Shown here: positions 8,520 to 15,971 of the stretch, one piece after another
Numbering within the stretch: position 1 is the stretch's first letter
How the letters are laid out: the number at the start of each line of letters is the position of its first letter
Assembly: GCA_039810485.1 (NCBI GenBank)
Contig: JBDHXA010000010.1
Span: forward strand, 1 to 46,981
DNA length: 46,981 bases
Direction: 5' to 3'
Source: JADZAA01 sp039810485
Lineage (GTDB): Bacteria; Bacteroidota; Ignavibacteria; Kapaibacteriales; UBA961
Notes under the pieces: model-generated
What the model saw: the letters and a program-made list of their open reading frames with translations, nothing else
Database searches by the model: none
What the model was told of the DNA's origin: nothing
Program-made: the position numbers and the translations under genes

Positions 8520-9374
8520 ATGCTGATAAATGAGCAAACAAAAATTGCCGCTTTGCTAAAACATCATCCTGATGCTTTGGAAGCAATTATACGGCTAAGC
8601 CCAGATTTTAAGAAATTGCGCAATCCGATGCTGCGAAAACTAATGGCCGGAAGAACGAGCATTTCAATGGCTTCGAAGATTGGCGGATGCACTCCCGAAG
8701 ATTTTTTTAAGGCGCTAGAACCATTGGGTTTTGAAGTTGATGTCAAAGGCAAACTTCCAATTGAGGACGAAGACACTATAGAACATCCAATCCCAGAATA
8801 TCTTCAATCATTGCCTCCTGAGCGCATAATTCCGCTTGATGTGCGAAGCATGCTGGCTGAGGGCAATGATCCTTTGCGATATATTCAGCAGACAATAAAA
8901 GGTCTTGCTGAAGGAGATGCATTGCGCCTTATCAATACATTTGAGCCGGCGCCGCTTATTGCTCTTTTGGAAAAGCAGGGATTTAAATCATATATAACTC
9001 ATACAGATAAAGATATAGTAGAAACCTATTTCTATAAGGACGCAATTGCAGCTACGCCAAACACTGTCAAGCAAAGCATAAACGAAAACAGCGAAGAACA
9101 AATTCCAGAAACACTTTCGGGTGATTGGGATAAATTGTTAAAGCATTTTGAAAACAAATTGCAAGAAATTGATGTGCGACATCTTGAAATGCCAATGCCT
9201 ATGATGACAATTCTTGAATCGCTTGAAAAATTGCCCGACAACGCTGCATTATACGTGCATCACAAACGCATACCTGTATTTCTTCTTACAGAACTAAAAG
9301 ACCGAAAATTCGATTACAGAATAAAAGAAATAAGTAGCGCCGAAGTGTTTTTATTAATATTTAGAGCAGTATAA
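8520..9374 (+). CDS. DUF1858/DUF2249-domain protein
   Basis: A 284-residue soluble protein with no recognised enzyme motif. Residues about 1-75 (KHHPDALEAIIRLSPDF..., GGCTPEDF) match the DUF1858/ScdA_N-like helical domain. Residues about 100-170 (IPLDVRSM... GDALRLINTFEPAPLI) form a DUF2249 domain, and a second, more divergent DUF2249-like unit is at about 220-284 (LEMPMPMMTILESLEKLP... YRIKEI). It repeats the domain vocabulary of the neighbouring RIC protein but has no hemerythrin domain. Proteins of this architecture often sit beside NO-detoxification and denitrification genes. The stop codon lies 7 nt before the next start, so it is cotranscribed with the membrane protein that follows. It probably acts in metal or Fe-S handling under nitrosative stress; the exact role is unknown. 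Confidence 0.75.
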   Translation: MLINEQTKIAALLKHHPDALEAIIRLSPDFKKLRNPMLRKLMAGRTSISMASKIGGCTPEDFFKALEPLGFEVDVKGKLPIEDEDTIEHPIPEYLQSLPPERIIPLDVRSMLAEGNDPLRYIQQTIKGLAEGDALRLINTFEPAPLIALLEKQGFKSYITHTDKDIVETYFYKDAIAATPNTVKQSINENSEEQIPETLSGDWDKLLKHFENKLQEIDVRHLEMPMPMMTILESLEKLPDNAALYVHHKRIPVFLLTELKDRKFDYRIKEISSAEVFLLIFRAV

Positions 9375-9381
9375 AAACACG

Positions 9382-10668
9382 ATGTTTGCTCCAATTTTTT
9401 CTGGCAGTACGCAACAGACCACTTCTTATAAGGTTGTGCTTCCCTTTTATACTTATGCTGCAATTTCATTTGTCATCGCAACACTTTTATTGCTGATAAA
9501 TACAAGTATTGTTCAAGAGCATTATTTTTACCCTCAAACAATAGCTATTACTCATATTATGGCTCTTGGTTGGGGGACGATGATTATTCTCGGAGCATCA
9601 CATCAATTATTGCCGGTATTAGTCGAAGGCAAATTAGTAAGCAATCTCTTAGCTTACTTGTCCTTTGCATTTTGCGCTGTTGGCATTCCACTTTTAATTA
9701 CCGGTTTCTACCAATTCAAAACCGGTCTGCTTATGCAAAGCGGCGCAACTTTAGCAAATATTGGTGTGGCATGCTATGTTGTAAATGTATTTCGAAGCAT
9801 ATATGCCAGCAAGAAATTTGACATTCATGCTTGGTATGTAGGCGCAGCTGCATTGTGGCTTTTTTCAACAACCTTTTTCGGATTATTTTTAGTATTTAAT
9901 TTCAACTTTTCAATCTTACCGGCTACATCAATTGCTTATCTTTCTCTCCATGCGCATTTAGGCATCATCGGCTGGTTTTTATTGCTCATTATTGGCGTTG
10001 GTTCTCGATTGATTCCTATGTTTTTAATCTCCAAATACACAAACAACAAAACACTTTGGCAAATTTTTATTCTTATTAATTTTGGCTTGCTAAGCTTTTT
10101 ATTTTTACGATTAGCAGGATTTGAAACAGTTTTTTATTATATTTCTATTGCGCCTATTTTGGCTGCCATCATTTTATTTGGCAATCATTGCAGGAAAGCA
10201 TTTAGCGTGCGCATTCGCAAAAATGTAGATGAACAAATGAAGGCTTCATTGTTTTCTGTTGCTCAAATGCTTCTGCCATTTATCGCAATAATTATAGCGC
10301 TTGCCATATTGCCAAGCGACAAGCATTATTCGATAGTTTTGCTTTATGGCTTCTGTATTTTTTTTGGCTGGATTACAGCGATAATTTTCGGCATGACGTT
10401 TAAAACAATGCCCTTTATCGTATGGAATAAAGTTTATCGCGATAAAGCGTATAAAGGAAAAACGCCGGCGCCAAAAGAATTATTTAACGACAATGTATTT
10501 AATATTATGTTTATCTCTTATATGGTTGGGTTTACCGTATTTGCAGGCGGCATTGTTTTTCAAAATGATATCCTCCTGAAAGCAGGATCTGCTGCACTAT
10601 TAATATCGGCTCTGTTATATGCTTATAATTCCACTCTTGTTTTACTGCATCAACCTAAACAATCATGA
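9382..10668 (+). CDS. Polytopic membrane protein, NnrS / heme-copper oxidase subunit I-like
   Basis: A 428-residue integral membrane protein with about 12 hydrophobic segments. Conserved-looking histidines sit inside membrane segments: His58 (AITHIMALGWG), His74 (GASHQLLPVL), and His190/His192 (SLHAHLGIIGW). Histidines placed like this suggest heme or metal binding, as in NnrS and in the distant, stand-alone cytochrome-oxidase-subunit-I-like proteins found near RIC/DUF2249 genes in Bacteroidota. The loop with GxRLIPMF (about 207-214) is also reminiscent of these proteins. It lies between the DUF1858/DUF2249 protein (7-nt gap) and the SufT-like gene (4-nt ATGA overlap), so it is in the middle of an operon. 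It may be an NO-binding or NO-protecting membrane protein. The family is inferred from pattern only; NO chemistry is not demonstrated. Confidence 0.65.
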   Translation: MFAPIFSGSTQQTTSYKVVLPFYTYAAISFVIATLLLLINTSIVQEHYFYPQTIAITHIMALGWGTMIILGASHQLLPVLVEGKLVSNLLAYLSFAFCAVGIPLLITGFYQFKTGLLMQSGATLANIGVACYVVNVFRSIYASKKFDIHAWYVGAAALWLFSTTFFGLFLVFNFNFSILPATSIAYLSLHAHLGIIGWFLLLIIGVGSRLIPMFLISKYTNNKTLWQIFILINFGLLSFLFLRLAGFETVFYYISIAPILAAIILFGNHCRKAFSVRIRKNVDEQMKASLFSVAQMLLPFIAIIIALAILPSDKHYSIVLLYGFCIFFGWITAIIFGMTFKTMPFIVWNKVYRDKAYKGKTPAPKELFNDNVFNIMFISYMVGFTVFAGGIVFQNDILLKAGSAALLISALLYAYNSTLVLLHQPKQS

Positions 10669-10988
10669 ACGTAGAAACAAATGACAGTACAAAATGCCTG
10701 ACAGGACTTGAAGGGCTATATAATGTTGATGATCCAGAAGTCGGCTTAAATGTGGTCGACTTAGGACTTATCTACCGGCTAGACTTCGATGAAGAAGCAA
10801 AAAAAGTTGCTGTAACCATGACGCTTACCACTCAATTCTGTCCGATGGGCGACAGTATCACGAACAATGTAGGCCTATCGCTCAGAGATTCGTTTCCCGA
10901 ATGGGAAATAGACGTAAATCTTATTTTTGAACCGCCTTGGGATTTTAATAAAATATCTCCAAAAGGGCGTGAATTTCTTGGAAGGTAA
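10665..10988 (+). CDS. MIP18/SufT-like Fe-S assembly protein (DUF59)
   Basis: A 107-residue protein of the MIP18/PaaD/SufT family, whose members help mature or deliver iron-sulfur clusters. The N-terminal part (GLYNVDDPEVGLNVVDLGLI) matches the family's conserved DPE...DLGLI pattern. The central TTQFCPMGDSI carries the single conserved cysteine, and the C terminus (PPWDFNKISPKGREFLG) is the usual PPW ending. Length is normal for a one-domain member. It overlaps the preceding gene by ATGA and is followed after 6 nt by the Rrf2 regulator, so it is translationally coupled inside the operon. In this context it most likely rebuilds Fe-S proteins damaged by NO. Confidence 0.88.
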   Translation: MNVETNDSTKCLTGLEGLYNVDDPEVGLNVVDLGLIYRLDFDEEAKKVAVTMTLTTQFCPMGDSITNNVGLSLRDSFPEWEIDVNLIFEPPWDFNKISPKGREFLGR

Positions 10989-10994
10989 TTTTCA

Positions 10995-11426
10995 ATGCTT
11001 AGCAGTATGTGCAAAACAGCAATAAAAGCTGTTATATATCTCTCGAGCAAGAAAGATAATGGCGATAAGATCGGCATTAAAGAAATCGCTTTGCATATTA
11101 ACGCAAGCGAGCATACGGTAGGCAAAATTCTTCAAGTCCTTGCAAAGCAAGAAATAGTAAATAGCTTAAAAGGGCCCTCAGGAGGGTTTTACCTAAATAA
11201 CGAGCAGTTAAATCTGCCAATTTATGCCATTGTCGAAACTATCGAGGGAAAAGGCATTTTCAAAGAGTGCGGCTTGGGCTTAAGCAAATGCTCATCAAAA
11301 CATCCTTGCCCAATTCACAATGAATATAAAATTGCGCGAGAAATGCTTGAGAAAATATTTAGAGAAAAGAAAGTAAAGGATTTATGCGAACCTGTGGCAA
11401 ATGGAATTGCATATCTAATCGGCTGA
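10995..11426 (+). CDS. Rrf2-family regulator, NsrR/IscR-like
   Basis: A 143-residue transcription factor of the Rrf2 family. The N-terminal winged helix-turn-helix (about 1-75) includes IGIKEIALHINASEHTVGKI and the wing GPSGGFYL. The C-terminal half carries three cysteines spaced C-x6-C-x5-C (ECGLGLSKCSSKHPCPIH), the arrangement that holds a redox- or NO-sensitive Fe-S cluster in NsrR/IscR-type members. It is the last gene of the operon, 6 nt after the SufT-like gene, and ends before a bidirectional terminator. A regulator of this kind encoded with RIC and SufT-like proteins is probably the NO/Fe-S sensor of the cluster. The palindrome at 7031-7046 is a candidate target. Whether it represses or activates is not visible. 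Confidence 0.88.
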   Translation: MLSSMCKTAIKAVIYLSSKKDNGDKIGIKEIALHINASEHTVGKILQVLAKQEIVNSLKGPSGGFYLNNEQLNLPIYAIVETIEGKGIFKECGLGLSKCSSKHPCPIHNEYKIAREMLEKIFREKKVKDLCEPVANGIAYLIG

Positions 11427-11469
11427 TATATTCCGAAAATGCTGTCTGTAAAATCCATCTTTCAATCAA

Positions 11470-11522
11470 ATAAAAACACCCCAAAAACTTATGCAGCAAT
11501 ACTTGTTCTTGAGGTGTTTTTA
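11470..11522. terminator. Bidirectional terminator between Rrf2 gene and typA
   Basis: Convergent genes meet here. A long imperfect hairpin pairs ATAAAAACACC (11470-11480) with GGTGTTTTTAT (11512-11522). The A-tract on one side and T-tract on the other can serve transcription from both strands. Confidence 0.75.
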
Positions 11523-11546
11523 TAGAGTTAGGTGCAAATCTAAGCT

Positions 11547-13388
11547 TTATGCTTCTACAGCATCTTTTGCACGCTTAGCCGCGCGAAGCCGCAAATTTGT
11601 ATCTAAAATCTTCTTACGGATGCGAATATTCTGCGGCGTAATCTCAAGCAATTCATCATCTTCGATAAATTCAATAAATTGCTCCAAGCTCATATTGCGC
11701 GGCGCCTCGAGACGCACCAATCCTTCCGAGCCAGCAGCGCGCATATTCGTCAGATGTTTTGCGCGACAAGGATTTACTTGCATGTCGTCTTCGCGGGCAT
11801 TCTCGCCGACCACCATGCCTTCATAAATTTCAGTTCCGGGCGCAACAAATAATACGCCGCGCTCCTGCACCATCTCAAGAGCATACGCAGTTGCAGGGCC
11901 ATTTTCCATCGAAACCAAAGCGCCTTTTGACCGTCCTGAAAGTGCACCCTTAAATGACTGATATTCATAAAATGTATGATGAATGATGCCTTCGCCGCGA
12001 GTATTTGTCAAAAACTCGGTGCGAAAGCCGATAAGACCGCGCGCAGGCACGTAAAATTCAACGCGAATACCATCAATATTTGGCGTCATGTTAAGCAATT
12101 CGCCTTTTCTTCTGCCCAAAATTTCAATCACAGAGCCAACATGCGCTTCCGGCACATCAACCATAACATGTTCAATCGGTTCAAGAAGTTCACCGCTCTC
12201 ACCTCTTCTAAACAGCACTTCAGGTTTTGATACGGCAAATTCATATCCTTCTCGGCGCATCGTTTCAATAAGAATAGCTAGTTGCAATTCTCCGCGTCCG
12301 GCCACTTTGAAAACATCCGGCGAATCAGTATCTTCGACTCGAAGCGATATGTTTGCGCGAAGTTCTTTTTGCAAACGATCTTTTATTTTTGGCGTAGTTA
12401 CATGCTTGCCTTCTCTGCCTGCAAATGGAGATGTATTCACCATAAAATACATGGCAATAGTTGGCTCTTCGATATTAACGTAGGGCAATGGTTCTGGATT
12501 TGCCGGGTCGGCAATTGTATCGCCAATATGCACATTTTCAACGCCTGAAAACGCTATTATATCGCCGGCTGTGGCTGCTTGTATTTCAACGCGGCTGACG
12601 CCTTCAAATGAATACATTTTCGTAATGCGCTGGTTTTCTATCGCGCCATTTGTGCGCACTAATGCAACATTATCGCCGAGTTTGATGCTTCCGCCATGCA
12701 CTCTGCCAATAGCTATGCGACCTACATAATCACTCCAATCAAGAGCAGTAATAATTACTTGAAGCGTATTTTCAGGGTTATATTTAGGCGAAGGAATATG
12801 CTCTACAATAGTTTCAAACAATGGTGAAAGATCTTGAAGCTCGCCATTTGGATCTTTCTTTGACTTTCCTTGTTTAGCCACGGCATACACTATCGGGAAA
12901 TGAAGCTGATCGTAATCGGCGCCGAGCGATATAAATAGTTCTAAAATTTCATCTAACACTTCAGCAGGCCTTGCATCAGAACGGTCAATTTTATTGATAA
13001 CAACAATAGGAGTCAGATGCAACTCTAATGCTTTACGCAGCACAAACCGCGTTTGAGGCAATGGGCCTTCAGCAGCATCAACTAAAAGCAAAACACCGTC
13101 GACCATACTTAGAATACGCTCTACTTCACCCCCAAAATCCGAATGGCCGGGCGTATCAACAATATTTATTTTTATGTCATGCCATCGCACTGCCGCATTT
13201 TTGGCCATAATGGTAATGCCTTTTTCGCGCTCTAGATCATTTGAATCCATTATGCGCTCAGCAACAATTTGATTTTCTCTGAATGTGCCGGATTGACGCA
13301 ACAAGTGATCTACAAGGGTGGTTTTGCCATGGTCAACGTGGGCAATGATGGCAATGTTGCGAATGTCCTCGCGGTGTAATTCTGCCAT
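11547..13388 (-). CDS. typA: Ribosome-associated GTPase TypA/BipA
   Basis: A translational GTPase of the TypA/BipA family that binds the 70S ribosome in an EF-G-like manner and is needed for 50S assembly and stress or cold growth. The 613 residues (E. coli BipA has 607) contain G1 AHVDHGKT (16-23), the switch-I region EREKGITI, G3 DTPGH (78-82) and G4 NKID (132-135). A beta-barrel domain, the EF-G-like domains III and V and the BipA-specific C-terminal domain follow. The ATG at 13388 is chosen over an in-frame TTG at 13415 because the protein family begins about 10 residues before the P-loop strand. A -7-like box is present upstream (13433-13440). It is monocistronic, convergent with the Rrf2 operon. 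Confidence 0.96.
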   Translation of the reverse strand: MAELHREDIRNIAIIAHVDHGKTTLVDHLLRQSGTFRENQIVAERIMDSNDLEREKGITIMAKNAAVRWHDIKINIVDTPGHSDFGGEVERILSMVDGVLLLVDAAEGPLPQTRFVLRKALELHLTPIVVINKIDRSDARPAEVLDEILELFISLGADYDQLHFPIVYAVAKQGKSKKDPNGELQDLSPLFETIVEHIPSPKYNPENTLQVIITALDWSDYVGRIAIGRVHGGSIKLGDNVALVRTNGAIENQRITKMYSFEGVSRVEIQAATAGDIIAFSGVENVHIGDTIADPANPEPLPYVNIEEPTIAMYFMVNTSPFAGREGKHVTTPKIKDRLQKELRANISLRVEDTDSPDVFKVAGRGELQLAILIETMRREGYEFAVSKPEVLFRRGESGELLEPIEHVMVDVPEAHVGSVIEILGRRKGELLNMTPNIDGIRVEFYVPARGLIGFRTEFLTNTRGEGIIHHTFYEYQSFKGALSGRSKGALVSMENGPATAYALEMVQERGVLFVAPGTEIYEGMVVGENAREDDMQVNPCRAKHLTNMRAAGSEGLVRLEAPRNMSLEQFIEFIEDDELLEITPQNIRIRKKILDTNLRLRAAKRAKDAVEA

Positions 13389-13432
13389 GATGTATTGTTT
13401 TGATATTTGACACAACTTCGATTACAGAACAG

Positions 13433-13440
13433 CAAAAATA
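13433..13440 (-). promoter_or_regulatory. Possible -7 box of typA
   Basis: TATTTTTG on the minus strand fits TAnnTTTG and lies 45 bp before the typA ATG. No matching -33 TTG is found 19 bp upstream, so support is limited. Confidence 0.3.
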
Positions 13441-13603
13441 CGGAAGATAGGTCGTTCTTTTGGTTAAGATTTGGTCATAAAGAAGAAAACAGAGAGAACA
13501 GCGACAGAATCATTTAGTTTTTTTCAGGATTTTACGCACTCAAACAATTGTTTTTCTATAAGTTTTGCCGTTCAAAACTTATTATCCTTATTCAAGCAAT
13601 GGC

Positions 13604-15946
13604 TTATTGTCGTGATGCGCTCAATGACTTATCAACCATTGCAAGTCCTTGATTTATTGTTGGTTCAGGCACAAGAATATCAAAGCCACCATGCGTTGTT
13701 GCATCGTAATATTTTCGTCGTTCGAGCAATTCGAGAAATGCCGCTTTAGCTTCTGTATTTCGTCCTAAATAGTGCAGAGAAAATGCACGAAGCTGACGAG
13801 CGTATAGTTGTTCTGGGGCGTAATATAATGACTTTTCAGCCCATTGAAGCGCATCGGCATATTTGTGGGCATTACCTGCAATCTGAGCAAGCGCGGCTGT
13901 TGCTGATGCTGCTATTGTGGATTTTAACGTTCCAAGATCCATAGCAAATTTGAGTGCATCCTCTGCTTGCTGCGATAAATTCATTCGCGCCAAAGTCTGT
14001 CCAAGTTGAAACCAAGCATACGCATTTTGCGGCTCTTCGCGAACATGTTGCAATAGTAGATTATAATTTCGCTTTGTTTTTTGCTCTAATATTTCTCGAG
14101 ATTGATCATAACCCAAATGCTCTATTACTACTTCTGACAAAACAATTTGCTTGCCGGAGGCTAATATTGCCGGCGAAATTTGCTCATGCACGCGACCTTC
14201 GAATATAACGTTGGGCAAGTGCTTAAAAATTCGCGGATAGCCGCCGCGATGCTCCTCTGAGGTGTCGTCCAACTGGCGATGCGGACTTACTATGGTGCAA
14301 ATCAGCCCGCCTACTTCGTCAGGCAAATTCTGCAACAACTCACGCAAATGGTTTTTTGCTTCGGCGTGAAGCCGTTCATCAGCATCTAAATACAATATCC
14401 ACGTTCCGCGGGCATGGCGCAACGACTCGTTTCTTGCTGCCGCGAAATCATTCTGCCATTTAAAGTCAACGATGTTTGCCTTGTATTGTCTTGCAATTTC
14501 CTTTGTTCTGTCGGAAGAGCCTGTGTCAATAATGATTATTTCGTCAACAATTCCTTCTGCGCTCGCTAAGCATCCTGGCAGAAATTTCTCTTCGTTTTTT
14601 ACAATCATGCAAAGAGAAATCAGAGGAGTTGAACTAACTGAACCGCCGAAGTTTAAAGAGTTTGGCAAAGGCAAATCTGCATTATTTTCTATATTAATAT
14701 TCTTTTCATTAATTATTTTTTTCTTTGAATTATTTTCTGCTGCGTCAACTTGCTCCAAAAATTTAGAAACATCGCTTCGCTCAGGGTTTTCCTGCATAAT
14801 TTGTTGCAATATTTTTCGCGAATGGGCAAAGTTTTCCAACCTTAAATATACATTGGCCAATCCAATACGGCAGCCTATTTCTTTATTATTTATTTCAATT
14901 CCTTTCTGAAATTCATACTTTGCCTTATCCCATTGTTGCAAGCCGACATAGCAGCGTCCGAAACGAAAGTGCATTTGCTCTGGCGGCAAATTATATTCGC
15001 CTATAATCTGCGCGATAGGATCTTGAGTGTTCTCAACTGATATCATTGCATTATATGCAATTAAAGCATTTGCAAAATCTCCCGACGCTGTTAGAGCTTC
15101 GCCTAAAACATAGCAGGCAAACGACTGTTGGGGAACAATTTTTAGTGATTTTTTTGCGCGTTCGGCTGCGAGAGTTAAATTCTTAGATTGAAATGCAATA
15201 ATGCCTCCGTAATTCAATGCCTGCGGCAACACCGACGACTGCGAACCAGCAAGCGATATCGCGCTTTTAATGTCACGTTCGGCAAGCGAAAGATTGCCGA
15301 TTGCAAGATATGTTTTTGCGCGTTGGAAGAGTAAATACGCATTTTTAGAATCCGTAAACAGAGCTTGGTCAAGCAAACCTAAATTGCGATACTGTTTTTT
15401 CAGCATGTTTTCTGGTGATAAATCATAGCCAAGATGCTGCAATTTTATTCCGGATGAGGATATTTTCCAATTATTGCCAAGAATAGATTCGAGCACTTGC
15501 TCATGTATAGCTCCTTCGAATCTAATTTTAGGATTGTTACGGAACAAACGAAGTAGGTGAATTTTAAACACATCAGATGTTCCATCTTTTCGGCGGGAAT
15601 GAGAACATACTTCAAGCAAAAAACCACCCACTTGCTCCTGTGCTAGTTCAAAAGTTGCAGCAAGAATATCAGGATTTTCTAACCGCTCATCGGCGTCTAT
15701 GCTCAAAATCCACGGATATTTTGCCTTTGACAGAGCTTGGTTTCTAGCATCAGAAAAATCGTCAGTCCAAGGATAGTCATATACTAATGCGCCATGATCA
15801 ATTGCAATTTGCCGAGTTTTGTCTGTTGAGCCGGTATCCACAACGATAATTTCGGAGGCTATAGGGCGAACTGACTGCAAGCAATCGGGCAGCATAAGCT
15901 CTTCATTTCGAGCTATCATACAGACAGAAACAGATGAACTCAACAT
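13604..15946 (-). CDS. Double glycosyltransferase family 2 / TPR protein
   Basis: A 780-residue protein with two complete family-2 glycosyltransferase modules. Module 1 (about 5-175) has ARNEE (12-16), DTGSTDKT (37-44) and the DAD metal/nucleotide-sugar motif at 84-86. Module 2 (about 441-615) has VKNEE, DTGSSDRT and DAD at 521-523. Each module ends with the same signature, a FEG(A/R)(I/V)HEQ segment followed by HLGYD. TPR helices separate the modules (about 195-400) and fill the C terminus (about 640-760). No membrane segment or signal is seen, so it is cytoplasmic and probably transfers sugar to a protein or cell-surface precursor. A Lys/Asn-rich linker (about 405-425) joins the halves. It starts 25 nt after alpha-glucan phosphorylase ends, so it is in the same operon. 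Acceptor and sugar are unknown. Confidence 0.87.
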   Translation of the reverse strand: MLSSSVSVCMIARNEELMLPDCLQSVRPIASEIIVVDTGSTDKTRQIAIDHGALVYDYPWTDDFSDARNQALSKAKYPWILSIDADERLENPDILAATFELAQEQVGGFLLEVCSHSRRKDGTSDVFKIHLLRLFRNNPKIRFEGAIHEQVLESILGNNWKISSSGIKLQHLGYDLSPENMLKKQYRNLGLLDQALFTDSKNAYLLFQRAKTYLAIGNLSLAERDIKSAISLAGSQSSVLPQALNYGGIIAFQSKNLTLAAERAKKSLKIVPQQSFACYVLGEALTASGDFANALIAYNAMISVENTQDPIAQIIGEYNLPPEQMHFRFGRCYVGLQQWDKAKYEFQKGIEINNKEIGCRIGLANVYLRLENFAHSRKILQQIMQENPERSDVSKFLEQVDAAENNSKKKIINEKNINIENNADLPLPNSLNFGGSVSSTPLISLCMIVKNEEKFLPGCLASAEGIVDEIIIIDTGSSDRTKEIARQYKANIVDFKWQNDFAAARNESLRHARGTWILYLDADERLHAEAKNHLRELLQNLPDEVGGLICTIVSPHRQLDDTSEEHRGGYPRIFKHLPNVIFEGRVHEQISPAILASGKQIVLSEVVIEHLGYDQSREILEQKTKRNYNLLLQHVREEPQNAYAWFQLGQTLARMNLSQQAEDALKFAMDLGTLKSTIAASATAALAQIAGNAHKYADALQWAEKSLYYAPEQLYARQLRAFSLHYLGRNTEAKAAFLELLERRKYYDATTHGGFDILVPEPTINQGLAMVDKSLSASRQ

Positions 15947-15971
15947 TTCTTGATTTCTTAATTAAACATTA

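Noticed and set aside
13471..13749. Plus-strand frame of 92 codons
   Set aside because: It overlaps the 3' end of the GT2/TPR gene and shows no protein-like conservation or ribosome-binding site.
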